Source: Bradyrhizobium erythrophlei
GTDB lineage: Bacteria; Pseudomonadota; Alphaproteobacteria; Rhizobiales; Xanthobacteraceae
Direction: 5' to 3'
DNA: 64,000 nt
Assembly: GCF_900129505.1 (NCBI RefSeq)
Contig: NZ_LT670818.1
Span: 6,047,001 to 6,111,000, forward strand
The stretch's first letter is position 1. Each line of letters begins with the position of its first letter. A program made the translations under genes and the position numbers. The notes beneath the pieces are model-generated. The model made no database searches and was not told the origin of the DNA. It worked only from the letters and a program-made list of their open reading frames with translations. This document shows, in pieces, positions 54,861 through 63,705 of this stretch.

Positions 54861-56549
54861 ATGAAGTCTAGGATCACGATCTCACGCGCAATCTTCGCAT
54901 TCGGTATTCTTACGATCGCCGGTCTCGTTGCCGTCATCCTGGCCAGCAACTACGCGCTATCGCAACTCAAGGTCGGCGGCCCGCTTTACGAAAAGATCAA
55001 ACTCGGAAACGACCTTGTCGCCGACATTCTTCCTCCGCCCGAATACGTGATTGAAGCCTATCTGGAAGTGACGCTCGCGCTTCAGGATCCATCGTCCCTG
55101 GCGGCGCGCCGCGACCGGTTGGCGCAATTGAAGAAGGATTATGACGAACGTCGCGACTATTGGTCGAAGTCGGACCTCGATCCTGCGCTCAAGACCAAGC
55201 TTGTTGAAAAATCCCACGCTGAAGTTCAGCGCTTCTGGAATCTGACCGAACAATCATTCCTGCCTGCATTGGCCAGGTCCGATACCGCCGCGGTGGCGAA
55301 ATCATATGCTGACATCACAGCGGCCTACACGGCGCATCGAGCCGTGATCGACGAAATCGTCAAACAAACAAATGATGACAATTCTGCTGCCGAAGCCGAA
55401 GCCACCAGCCGGGTCAAATGGTTCACGGCCATCCTCTGGAGCATTTCCGCGTTGGTGTTTCTCGTCATCGGCGCTGGAATTGTCGGTTTCGCGAAAGGCG
55501 TCATTCAGCCGATCGTAGGGATGACCGACGTGATGCAGCGTCTCGCCGGTGGCGAACTGGAGAGCGAAATTCCCTCCCGGGGCCGCGGCGACGAGGTCGG
55601 GGCCATGGCTGGCGCCGTACAGATTTTCAAGGAAAATGCCTTGCGCGTTCGGGCCATGGAGGCCGCGGAAGCGGTTTCCGCGAAGCAGGCCGAGCAGGAT
55701 CGAAAAGCCACGATGCAGCGAGTGGCCGACGGCTTCGAGAAGGCGATTGGGCGGATCATCCGGACCGTCACATCCGCCTCCTCCGATATCGAAGCGGCAG
55801 CCGGGAGCCTGACCAGGACGGCGGAAACGACGCAGGGGTTGTCGGCGACGGTTGCGGCGGCATCGGAAGAGTCGTCGTCGAATGTGCAGTCGGCGGCCGC
55901 AGCATCGGAGGAAATGGCCTCTTCCGTCGGCGAAATCAGCCGGCAAGTTCAACAATCCCGCGGAATCGCGCAGGCCGCCGTGGAGCAGGCCGAGCGAACC
56001 AATGTCCGGATATCCGAGCTCTCCCAGTCGGCGAACCGCATCGGCGAAGTCATCAAGATGATAACGGCGGTTGCCGAGCAGACCAATCTGCTGGCTCTCA
56101 ACGCCACCATCGAGGCCGCCCGGGCGGGTGATGCCGGCCGCGGGTTCGCCGTCGTGGCATCCGAGGTCAAGGCGCTGTCGGCGCAAACCGCGAAGGCCAC
56201 CGAAGAGATCGCTGCCCAGGTCACCCAAATGCAGTCCGCTACCGAACATTCGGTATCCGCGATAAAGGAGATCGGGAGCACCATCGCTCAAATCTCCGAA
56301 ATTTCGACCGCGATCGCGGCCGCCGTCGAAGAGCAGGGGGCGGCGACACAGGAAATTGCCCGCAACGTGCAGCAGGCCGCGCGGGGCGCGACCCAGGTGG
56401 CCGGAAGCATCGTGGACGTCAATCGTGGCGCAGCAGATACGGGTTCGGCGGCCGAACGGGTTCATGGCCTCGCCGTGTCACTGCTCTCGGAAAGCAATCA
56501 TCTCAACACCGAGGTTGAAAGCTTCCTGCACACGGTTCGTGCCGCCTGA
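54861..56549 (+). CDS. Methyl-accepting chemotaxis protein
   Basis: A 562-residue chemoreceptor. TM1 is at about residues 8-30, the periplasmic ligand domain extends to about 185 and TM2 is at about 187-210, followed by HAMP (QPIVGMTDVMQRLAGGE) and the signalling domain. The highly conserved hairpin tip EQTNLLALNATIEAARAG is near residue 407. Two long helices with heptads of Ala, Glu and Ser flank it. No CheB/CheR tether pentapeptide is evident at the C-terminus. No che genes are in the window, so it is an orphan receptor; the ligand is unknown. Confidence 0.95.
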   Translation: MKSRITISRAIFAFGILTIAGLVAVILASNYALSQLKVGGPLYEKIKLGNDLVADILPPPEYVIEAYLEVTLALQDPSSLAARRDRLAQLKKDYDERRDYWSKSDLDPALKTKLVEKSHAEVQRFWNLTEQSFLPALARSDTAAVAKSYADITAAYTAHRAVIDEIVKQTNDDNSAAEAEATSRVKWFTAILWSISALVFLVIGAGIVGFAKGVIQPIVGMTDVMQRLAGGELESEIPSRGRGDEVGAMAGAVQIFKENALRVRAMEAAEAVSAKQAEQDRKATMQRVADGFEKAIGRIIRTVTSASSDIEAAAGSLTRTAETTQGLSATVAAASEESSSNVQSAAAASEEMASSVGEISRQVQQSRGIAQAAVEQAERTNVRISELSQSANRIGEVIKMITAVAEQTNLLALNATIEAARAGDAGRGFAVVASEVKALSAQTAKATEEIAAQVTQMQSATEHSVSAIKEIGSTIAQISEISTAIAAAVEEQGAATQEIARNVQQAARGATQVAGSIVDVNRGAADTGSAAERVHGLAVSLLSESNHLNTEVESFLHTVRAA

Positions 56550-56583
56550 CGCAAAGGGCACGGAAGCTGGCGACGGACGATCC

Positions 56584-57297
56584 CTACAGCACCCGGTAGC
56601 GGATCGCGAAGGCGTCGTGCTGCTGGCCGCGGGTTTCCTCGCCTGATGTCGGCGACGCCACGCGGTCGGCTAGATGCCACGGCCCGAACTGCTCGGACGG
56701 AGACGGGCTCGCCGGCAGCCGCAGCTTGAACTCGCATTGCGCCCGGCCGGGCAGGTTCAGGATCACGACGCGGTCGGTGGTGCGGTAGGCCAGCGGCACC
56801 GTCCCGCGGAGCAGGCTGGAGCCGTCGGCTTCGGCGGCGAGCGCGCCCTGCACCTGGGCCAGCGTCTGGTTGCGGTCGGTATGCAGTTCGACCTGGGTGT
56901 CGGCGATGGCGGGTACGGAAGCGTTCGGCAGCCGGATCTCGAATTCGACCGCGGGGCTGGTCGGGTTGATGCCGAGATAGGCCAGCGCGGCATGGCGCAT
57001 GTCGTAGACCACGAAGGTGACCAGGCTGAACACCGCGGCGGCGGCAACGCCGTGCCGCAGCACATCGCGGGCGCTGCGGTGGCGGCTGCGGAAAGACACG
57101 GTCAGGACGATGATCACCGCCAGCGCCATGGCGACGCCCGCGAGCCCCGACATCAGCATGCCGAGCACGCCGTCCGAGCTGTCGTCGGCGAACAGGCCGG
57201 TGGTGTCGGCGATGATCTTGAGGAACGAGGCCAGGGAATCGCCGGGGAGCGCGGCCGCATGGGCAGCACCTTTGAGGATCGGGGAGGTGATGTTCAT
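56584..57297 (-). CDS. Membrane-anchored hypothetical protein
   Basis: A 237-residue protein. Two hydrophobic helices (about residues 42-67, SGLAGVAMALAVIIVLTV, and about 83-97, AAAAVFSLVTFVVY) precede a soluble part likely to be periplasmic, about 130 residues with beta-rich pattern (VEFEIRLP, VELHTDRN, VILNLPG, CEFKLRLP). The repeated beta strands and single Cys suggest an Ig-like or FixH-like domain, but I do not recognise a family. It is transcribed opposite to the MAPEG gene with about 180 bp between. Confidence 0.72.
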   Translation of the reverse strand: MNITSPILKGAAHAAALPGDSLASFLKIIADTTGLFADDSSDGVLGMLMSGLAGVAMALAVIIVLTVSFRSRHRSARDVLRHGVAAAAVFSLVTFVVYDMRHAALAYLGINPTSPAVEFEIRLPNASVPAIADTQVELHTDRNQTLAQVQGALAAEADGSSLLRGTVPLAYRTTDRVVILNLPGRAQCEFKLRLPASPSPSEQFGPWHLADRVASPTSGEETRGQQHDAFAIRYRVL

Positions 57298-57477
57298 CGC
57301 AATTACAGGGTTCGCGGAGACGCTGATACCGGTTCGGGACTGAAAATCGCTGGAACTGTTGCGGGTTGGTCACGGCAACCGCGATTCTGGTTCAACGGGC
57401 AGGGCGCTGATTTATTGCGAGGACCGGGCGCGGTCGCTATAGCGGGGGCTTGGCGCTCAGCCGAGGGGGGAAATCCG

Positions 57478-57900
57478 ATGTCGCTTCAGATGGTTTTGCT
57501 GCCGGTTTTCGTGATGGTGGGGCTGACCTTCTTCCTGCTGCTCTGGATGGCCTCGGCGCGGGGGCAGGCGTTCAAGGCGCGGGCAACCAGCTACAAGGAC
57601 GTCGCGCTGGGCGAGGCCAAATGGCCGGCCAGGGCGGCCCAGGTCGGCGATTGCTTCAGCAACCAGTTCGAAATCCCGGTATTGTTCTACGTCCTGATCG
57701 CGCTGGCTTTGCCGCTGCGCCACGCCGATCTCTTTATCGTGTTGATGTCCTGGGTGTTCGTGGTCACCCGTTTCGCCCATGCCGGGATTTTCGTGACGTC
57801 GAACAACGTTCGGCAGCGCGGGCAGGCGTGGTTCGCCGGCGTGCTGGTGCTGCTGGCGATGTGGATCTACATCGCGCTGAAGATTCTGCTGCTGATCTAA
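57478..57900 (+). CDS. MAPEG-family membrane protein
   Basis: A 140-residue protein with four predicted helices (LPVFVMVGLTFFLLLWM, FEIPVLFYVLIALAL, LFIVLMSWVFVVTRF, WFAGVLVLLAMWIYIAL). The pattern and the conserved NQFEIPVLFY and SNNVRQRG match MAPEG proteins (membrane-associated eicosanoid and glutathione enzymes). Bacterial members are poorly characterised. The ATG at 57478 is chosen because it starts the first helix; upstream frame is antisense shadow. The next gene starts 19 bp downstream. Confidence 0.9.
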   Translation: MSLQMVLLPVFVMVGLTFFLLLWMASARGQAFKARATSYKDVALGEAKWPARAAQVGDCFSNQFEIPVLFYVLIALALPLRHADLFIVLMSWVFVVTRFAHAGIFVTSNNVRQRGQAWFAGVLVLLAMWIYIALKILLLI

Positions 57901-57919
57901 CCTCAATCGAAAGCTTCAT

Positions 57920-59224
57920 ATGACCCCCGCCGCGCGGCTGTCCGCCGCCATCGAACTGATCGACACCATCGACAAGGAGCGCGTTCCCGCGGCGAAGGCG
58001 CTGAAGGAATGGGGCACCGCGCACCGCTTTGCCGGCTCCGGCGACCGCGCCGCGATCTCCGGCCTGATCTGGGACGTGCTGCGCCGCCGCGCCTCGAGCG
58101 CCTGGCTGATGGATTCCGATACGCCGCGGGCGCGCCTGTTGGGCATGCTGAAGCTCGAGCGCGGGATGGATGCCGATGGCATCGCCGCTCTGTGCGACGG
58201 CGGCCGTTTCGCGCCGGAGCCGCTGAGCGACGCCGAGCGCGCCGCGCTGACCAGTCGGTCGCTGGCCGATGCGCCCGCGCCCACGGCCGGCGATTACCCG
58301 GAATGGCTCGACGGCTACCTCGAGCAGGTATTCGGCGATGACCGCGTCGCGGAGGCGGTCGCGATGGCCAGCCGTGCGCCGCTCGACCTGCGCGTCAACA
58401 CGCTCAAGGCCAAGCGCGAGAAGCTCCTGCACTCGCTGGCCCATCTCGGCGTAACCCCGACGCCGTGGTCGCCAATCGGCCTGCGCATCGAGCTCGGCGC
58501 CGATGCCCGCAATCCCGGCATCCATGCCGAGGAGGATTTTATCAAGGGCGCCGTCGAAGTGCAGGACGAGGGTTCGCAACTGGCGGCCCTGCTGTCGGGC
58601 GCAAAACCCGGCGAGCAGGTGATCGACCTCTGCGCCGGCGCCGGCGGCAAGACGCTGGCGCTGGCGGCGATGATGGGAGGCAAGGGAAGGCTGATCGCCA
58701 CCGATCACGACAAGCGCCAGCTCGCGCCGATCTACGAGCGGCTGTCCCGCGCCGGCGTCCATAACGCCGATATCCGCACCCCCAAGGGCGAGGGCGATAC
58801 GCTGGCCGATATCCGCGCCTCCGCCGATCTCGTGCTGATCGACGCGCCCTGCACCGGGACCGGCACCTGGCGGCGCAATCCCGACGCCAAATGGCGGATG
58901 CGCCCGGGCGCGCTCGAGGTGCGGCTGAAGGATCAGGCGACGGTGCTCGACCGCGCCGCCGCATTGACAAAACCGGGCGGCCGCATCGCCTACATCACTT
59001 GTTCTGTATTGCCGCCGGAAAACGGCGAGCAGATCCGAAGCTTTGTCGCCCGCCATCCGGAATTCGCCGTGGTGCCGCCTGAGCAGACCGTGACGGCGCT
59101 GTGGGACAGAGCGGAAGAATTTTCGGCGGCGACGCTGCAGTCGGCGGAAGGGCTGTTGATGACGCCACGCCGCACCGGGACGGACGGGTTTTTCGTGTCG
59201 ATCCTGCGACGGCAGGTGTCATAA
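57920..59224 (+). CDS. 16S rRNA m5C methyltransferase-like protein (RsmB/NOP2 family)
   Basis: A 434-residue SAM-dependent RNA cytosine-C5 methyltransferase. SAM motif I is VIDLCAGAGGKTLALA, the two catalytic cysteines lie in DAPCTGTGTWRRNPD and YITCSVLPPENGEQI. The N-terminal 150 residues carry an RNA-binding region related to the NusB-like domain of RsmB. The family includes RsmB and RsmF; assignment within it is approximate. It is probably co-transcribed with the MAPEG gene. Confidence 0.92.
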   Translation: MTPAARLSAAIELIDTIDKERVPAAKALKEWGTAHRFAGSGDRAAISGLIWDVLRRRASSAWLMDSDTPRARLLGMLKLERGMDADGIAALCDGGRFAPEPLSDAERAALTSRSLADAPAPTAGDYPEWLDGYLEQVFGDDRVAEAVAMASRAPLDLRVNTLKAKREKLLHSLAHLGVTPTPWSPIGLRIELGADARNPGIHAEEDFIKGAVEVQDEGSQLAALLSGAKPGEQVIDLCAGAGGKTLALAAMMGGKGRLIATDHDKRQLAPIYERLSRAGVHNADIRTPKGEGDTLADIRASADLVLIDAPCTGTGTWRRNPDAKWRMRPGALEVRLKDQATVLDRAAALTKPGGRIAYITCSVLPPENGEQIRSFVARHPEFAVVPPEQTVTALWDRAEEFSAATLQSAEGLLMTPRRTGTDGFFVSILRRQVS

Positions 59225-59274
59225 TAGTGAAGCCGATTCGAGCGCTGAATAGGCCGAATAAACCGGGGGGCAGC

Positions 59275-59979
59275 ATGAAGCGACACCAATGGATCGTCTG
59301 TTTGGGCGTTGCGGCAATGCTGCTCAGCCTCGTCAGCGGTTCGGCTTTGGCCGACGAGACCGTGACCATCGGCGGCTCTCGCGCCGTGCTGATAAAGCCC
59401 GCTTCACCACGAGCGAGCGTGATCCTGATGCCCGGCGGCAGCGGGGCGATCGCGGCGGGCGACCACGGCGATATCCACGGCCTCAACTTCAACCAGCTGG
59501 TTCGGACGCGAAACGCCTATGCGGCGCGCGGGCTGGCGGTACTGGTCCTCGATGCCGGTACGTCGCTTTCTGCCGCGGTTCAGTACATGGCCGCGATCAA
59601 GCGCCCGGTGACGGTGATCGCCACCAGCCGCGGCACGATCCGCGCCGCCGAGGGCATCGCAGGCGGGGCCCGGCCCGACGCGCTGGTGCTGACATCGGGA
59701 CTGCTCAGCCCCGAATCCGGCAGCGGCCAGAACGTGGAGTCGATTTTGGGCTCGCCGGCGGCGCTGCCGCGCACGCTGGTGATCCATCACCGCCAGGACG
59801 GCTGCAGGCTCACTCTGCCGGCCGGCGTCGATCCGTTCGTGAAGTGGTCCGCCGGCCGCGCGCGGGCGGTCTGGGTGAGTGGCGGGACCGATCAGGGCGA
59901 CGCTTGCGAGGCCGGCGCCCATCACGGGTTCAACGGCCAGGATGGCCAGGTCGTCGGGATCGCGGCGGGGTTCCGGTGA
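59275..59979 (+). CDS. Secreted alpha/beta-hydrolase-like protein
   Basis: A 234-residue exported protein. The Sec signal is at residues 1-26 (VCLGVAAMLLSLVSGSALA). The mature part has strands and turns of an alpha/beta hydrolase: VILMPGGSGAIAAGD (oxyanion region), TSRGTIRAA in the place of the nucleophile elbow (Ser in a GxS-like turn is not canonical), and LVIHHRQDGC. A C-terminal HHGF supplies a possible catalytic His. Activity is therefore uncertain. It lies 50 bp after the RsmB-type gene. Confidence 0.78.
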   Translation: MKRHQWIVCLGVAAMLLSLVSGSALADETVTIGGSRAVLIKPASPRASVILMPGGSGAIAAGDHGDIHGLNFNQLVRTRNAYAARGLAVLVLDAGTSLSAAVQYMAAIKRPVTVIATSRGTIRAAEGIAGGARPDALVLTSGLLSPESGSGQNVESILGSPAALPRTLVIHHRQDGCRLTLPAGVDPFVKWSAGRARAVWVSGGTDQGDACEAGAHHGFNGQDGQVVGIAAGFR

Positions 59980-60009
59980 GGTCGGGCGGCGCGCGGCGGC
60001 GAAGATACG

Positions 60010-60093
60010 CCGTCATTCCGGGATGGTCCGAAGGACCAGACCCGGAATCTCGAGATTCCGGGTTCGATGCTTCGCATCGCCCCGGAATGACGG
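60010..60093. repeat. Dispersed intergenic repeat (CCGTCATTCCGGG family), copy 3, inverted
   Basis: Same modules as copies 1 and 2 but in reverse order: the GGTCCGAAGGACC hairpin comes first, then TCTCGAGA, then GATGCTTCGCATC, closing with CCCCGGAATGACGG. It follows the hydrolase-like gene and precedes guaA. Confidence 0.82.
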
Positions 60094-60100
60094 CTTTGGT

Positions 60101-60143
60101 CCAAAAAGGGCGTGGATGGCCGGGACGAGCTCGGCCATGACGG
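60101..60143. repeat. Partial CGTCATGGCCGGG-family repeat
   Basis: AAAAAGGGCGTGGATGGCC to GGCCATGACGG is a shortened, reverse-oriented relative of the element at 40831-40916. It lies 47 bp upstream of the guaA start and probably belongs to its 5' leader. Confidence 0.5.
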
Positions 60144-60189
60144 TTCGGGAAGGGTTGCGACCCTGCCTCCCGTCGCGTATCTGCTTGCC

Positions 60190-61800
60190 ATGACAGCAGC
60201 ACAGCCAGCAGCAGAGTCGACGCCTTCAGTGGCCTCGGCGCATGACAAGATTCTGATCGTCGATTTCGGCAGTCAGGTCACGCAACTGATCGCGCGCCGG
60301 GTGCGCGAGGAGGGCGTCTACTCCGAAATCGTGCCGTTCCACAAGGCGGAAGCGGCGTTTCTGGCGATGAAGCCGAAGGCGGTGATCCTCTCGGGCGGAC
60401 CGGAATCGGTCCACGAGGAGGGCTCGCCGCGGGCGCCGCAAGCGATCTTCGATTCCGGCGTTCCCGTGCTCGGCATCTGCTATGGCCAGATGACCATGGC
60501 GGCGCAGCTTGGCGGCACCGTCGAGGGCGGCCACCACCGCGAGTTCGGCCGCGCCGATGTCGAGGTCAGGTCCGAAAGCTGCTTGTTCGATTCGACCTGG
60601 GGCGTCGGCGAAAAGCATCCGGTCTGGATGAGCCATGGCGACCGCATCACCCGGATGCCGCCGGGTTTTGTGGTGGCCGGCGTCTCGCCGAATGCACCGT
60701 TCGCCGTGATCCAGGACGAGAAGCGCAAATATTACGGCCTGATGTTCCACCCCGAGGTCGTGCACACGCCGGACGGCGCAAAGCTGATCCGCAATTTCGT
60801 CCGCAAGGTCGCCGGCCTCACCGGCGACTGGACCATGCGCGCCTTCCGCGAGGAGGCGATCGAGAAGATCCGCGCCCAAGTGGGCAAGGGCAAGGTGATC
60901 TGCGGCCTCTCCGGCGGCGTCGATTCCGCCGTAGCCGCAGTCCTGATCCACGAGGCGATCGGCGACCAACTCACCTGCGTGTTCGTCGATCACGGCATGC
61001 TGCGGCTCAACGAGGCCGAAACCGTGGTCGATTTGTTCCGGCATCACTACAACATCCCGCTGGTTCATGTGGACGCGTCGAAAGTATTCTTAAGCGAACT
61101 GGCCGGCGTCACCGACCCCGAACAAAAGCGCAAGACCATCGGACGCTTGTTCATCGACGTGTTCGACGCCGAAGCGAAGAAGATCGCAAATAAAGGTGAA
61201 GGATCGGCCGATTTCCTGGCGCAGGGCACGCTGTATCCTGACGTGATCGAGAGCGTCTCCTTCACCGGCGGCCCCTCGGTGACGATAAAGTCGCACCACA
61301 ATGTCGGCGGCCTTCCGGCGCGCATGAACATGAAACTGGTCGAGCCCCTGCGCGAGTTGTTCAAGGACGAAGTGCGCGTGCTGGGGCGCGAACTCGGCCT
61401 GCCCGAAATCTTCGTCGGCCGCCATCCGTTTCCGGGGCCGGGCCTCGCCATCCGCTGCCCCGGCGACATCACGCGCGAAAAACTCGACATCCTGCGCAAC
61501 GCCGATGCTGTTTATATCGACCAGATCCGCAAGGCCGGCCTCTACGACACCATCTGGCAGGCCTTTGCCGTGCTGCTGCCGGTCAAGACCGTGGGCGTGA
61601 TGGGCGACGGCCGGACCTACGAATACGTCGTCGGCCTGCGCGCGGTCACCTCGACCGACGGCATGACGGCGGACTTTTATCCGTTCGAGATGAAGTTTCT
61701 GGGCGAGACGGCGACGCGGATCATCAACGAGGTCAAGGGCGTGAACCGGGTGGTGTATGACGTGACGTCGAAGCCGCCGGGGACGATCGAGTGGGAGTAG
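60190..61800 (+). CDS. guaA: GMP synthase (glutamine-hydrolysing)
   Basis: A 536-residue enzyme converting XMP to GMP with glutamine-derived ammonia and ATP. The N-terminal class I amidotransferase has the nucleophile Cys in GICYGQM and the His/Glu pair in FHPEVVHT. The ATP pyrophosphatase P-loop is SGGVDSAV near residue 240, and the C-terminal dimerisation domain ends GTIEWE. The ATG at 60190 adds 20 residues before [10 protein letters not shown]; a downstream start is possible. With guaB at 49413 it completes GMP synthesis. Confidence 0.97.
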   Translation: MTAAQPAAESTPSVASAHDKILIVDFGSQVTQLIARRVREEGVYSEIVPFHKAEAAFLAMKPKAVILSGGPESVHEEGSPRAPQAIFDSGVPVLGICYGQMTMAAQLGGTVEGGHHREFGRADVEVRSESCLFDSTWGVGEKHPVWMSHGDRITRMPPGFVVAGVSPNAPFAVIQDEKRKYYGLMFHPEVVHTPDGAKLIRNFVRKVAGLTGDWTMRAFREEAIEKIRAQVGKGKVICGLSGGVDSAVAAVLIHEAIGDQLTCVFVDHGMLRLNEAETVVDLFRHHYNIPLVHVDASKVFLSELAGVTDPEQKRKTIGRLFIDVFDAEAKKIANKGEGSADFLAQGTLYPDVIESVSFTGGPSVTIKSHHNVGGLPARMNMKLVEPLRELFKDEVRVLGRELGLPEIFVGRHPFPGPGLAIRCPGDITREKLDILRNADAVYIDQIRKAGLYDTIWQAFAVLLPVKTVGVMGDGRTYEYVVGLRAVTSTDGMTADFYPFEMKFLGETATRIINEVKGVNRVVYDVTSKPPGTIEWE

Positions 61801-62060
61801 GGGGAGTACCGGGGTAGTATCGGATAGCAGAGGACACTCGAGCGAATCCTGGGCCATCGATAGCAGCCGATAGATTCTAGGCGACCCGCAGATCTGCCGC
61901 TCTGTCGGGCGTCTCCCCGCTCTTCGAACGGCGCCCATACGCCGTCAGGCCCACCCCAATCTTCGCGGCTTTGTGGCCTTCAAATATTCGGTCGCGCGCT
62001 GCTCGAAGAAGTTAGCGCGCGCGACCAGTTCTCGGCGTCGATCACACGGTCGTAGATCGA
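61801..62060. other. Gap after guaA with a possible gene remnant
   Basis: No complete gene is seen. On the minus strand about 30 codons (62040 to a TGA at 61945-61947) read RRRELVARANFFEQRATEYL with no start codon. It may be the C-terminal fragment of a deleted gene or chance. GATAGCAG occurs twice near 61823 and 61859. The 3' end of guaA is a known integration site for genomic islands, so this could be an island edge; no integrase is visible. Confidence 0.3.
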
Positions 62061-62663
62061 TTACTGCTCCTTCTTGAACAAATCCTGGAAGATGAGCTGG
62101 CCCCAAGTGCGGCCGCGTGCGTGCACCAGCGCGCCACCCTCGTTGAGCTTTCCCAGCTTGACGGGTGCGAACCCGAGTTGTTTGGCCAAGGCCGCCACGG
62201 GAGCGATCGCGTCCTCGTCGTCACCAGACAGAAAGACGACCCGGTGCCCGCCCTCGACGATCGGATCGGCAGCCAGGGTGGCCGCAACCAGGTGATTGAA
62301 ACCTTTCACGAGCTTGGCGCCGGTGAACGCCTTCGCGACGAAGGCGGAGGACGGGAGGCCGTCCAGCTCTTCAAGGAGAACTCCAAACGCGTTCGTCGCG
62401 TCGATGACTGTCTTGCCTTCCCAGCTCGGCAGGGCCTTCGCAACCTCGCGATACTCCCCGAACGGGACCGCCAAGATGATTGTGTCGGCCTCGAGTGCAT
62501 CCCGCAGCGACTTGGCGACGATCGTGGGTCCAATCGCCCGAGCCTGCGGCGCCAACGCCTCGGGCGGCCGGCGGCTCGCGACGGCCACCTTGATGTTCTT
62601 ACGGGCGAAGGCCCGGGCGAGAGCCTGGCCTACCGCACCGAATCCTACAATCGCATAGCTCAT
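62061..62663 (-). CDS. F420-dependent NADP reductase-like Rossmann protein
   Basis: A 200-residue NAD(P)-binding protein. The N-terminal nucleotide motif GFGAVGQALARAF is at residues about 7-19, followed by SRRPPEA (NADP-type positive residues). The C-terminal half has the VKGFNHLVA segment of the NADPH:F420 reductase family. Such organisms lack F420 biosynthesis as far as I know, so the partner is probably a quinone or other redox cofactor. It lies behind an SDR gene on the same strand (41 bp), both divergent from a LysR gene. Confidence 0.88.
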   Translation of the reverse strand: MSYAIVGFGAVGQALARAFARKNIKVAVASRRPPEALAPQARAIGPTIVAKSLRDALEADTIILAVPFGEYREVAKALPSWEGKTVIDATNAFGVLLEELDGLPSSAFVAKAFTGAKLVKGFNHLVAATLAADPIVEGGHRVVFLSGDDEDAIAPVAALAKQLGFAPVKLGKLNEGGALVHARGRTWGQLIFQDLFKKEQ

Positions 62664-62704
62664 AATACTTCTCCCATCCGCGTTGATATTGATTCCCCGG
62701 CCCT

Positions 62705-63439
62705 TCAGATGGCCGAGAAGCCGCCGTCGACAGACAACTCCACTCCATTCACGAAGCTCGAATCGTCTGAAGCAAGGAACAGTGCGACCGCCGCAATTTC
62801 CTCAGGACGACCCATCTTTCCCCGCGGGATCAGGGATTCGAACATCCGCTTCGCTTCCTCGGTGAGAACTTGGTCCTGCATCGGTGTGGCGATCGGCCCC
62901 GGGCTCAGCACGTTCACCCGGATATTCCTGCCTTTCAGTTCGTTGAGCCAGGTGCGTGCGAATGAGCGCAACGCCGCCTTGCTCGCCGCATACACGCCGT
63001 AACCAGGAAAACCTTTCACCGAAGCAACTGACCCGGTCATGAAGATCGATCCGCCATCGTTGAACAGCGGCAACGCCTTCTGAACCGCAAACAGCGTGCC
63101 GCGCGTATTCAGGCCGAAGGTCGCATCGAAATGTTGCTCGGTAATCTCGCCCAGTGGGACGGCTTCGCCCGTGCCGGCGCTCGCGTACAGGACGTCGATC
63201 CTGCCCTTTTCCCGCTTGACCGTGTCGAACAGGCGGTCGAGGTCGTCGAGATTGGCCGCGTCGCCGCGCACGCCGGTCACGTTCCGGCCAATCAGCTTGA
63301 CGGCCTCGTCGAGCGCCTCCTGCCTCCGGCCCGTGATGAAAACATAGGCGCCTTCTTCAACGAACCGCTTGGCGCTCGCCAGCGCCATACCGCTCGATCC
63401 ACCCGTGATGACTGCAACCTTACCCTCAAGCTTTCCCAT
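62705..63439 (-). CDS. SDR-family oxidoreductase
   Basis: A 244-residue classical SDR. The cofactor motif TGGSSGMALASAKRF lies at residues about 12-26; one glycine of the usual TGxxxGIG is replaced by Ala (GMA). NAG has become SAG (YASAGTGEAV). The catalytic YAASK and the Ser in MTGSVASVKG are kept, and the C-terminus SVDGGFSAI is normal. The altered cofactor motif still fits an active enzyme. The ATG at 63439 has AGGAGAAG upstream. Partner of the F420-reductase-like gene and probably under LysR control. Confidence 0.92.
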   Translation of the reverse strand: MGKLEGKVAVITGGSSGMALASAKRFVEEGAYVFITGRRQEALDEAVKLIGRNVTGVRGDAANLDDLDRLFDTVKREKGRIDVLYASAGTGEAVPLGEITEQHFDATFGLNTRGTLFAVQKALPLFNDGGSIFMTGSVASVKGFPGYGVYAASKAALRSFARTWLNELKGRNIRVNVLSPGPIATPMQDQVLTEEAKRMFESLIPRGKMGRPEEIAAVALFLASDDSSFVNGVELSVDGGFSAI

Positions 63440-63705
63440 GACTTCTCCTTTCGTGGTCGGGACAGCATCTGCCCCCGAGAACCTCGACATGGGTCTGCCG
63501 GCGTCAGGCGTTGAGTGCAGAAGCGCGCACATCGGTGGTGCAAAATCGATCCGGCTGGACGACTGACGCCAGCCGCGACGATCGGTGTCCGCCGTTCGGA
63601 ATTGGGCCGCGCTCGTCGACATAGGCTATGATGACCGCCCGTACTGCTGTACGACGCGTTAGATACGGGCTTTGGAAGGCGCACCGCGCGGTGCTAGATT
63701 GCACC

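Noticed and set aside
61945-62040. A minus-strand fragment RRRELVARANFFEQRATEYL as a real small gene
   Set aside because: No start codon or ribosome binding site is present; it is at best a remnant and is recorded only as part of the gap.
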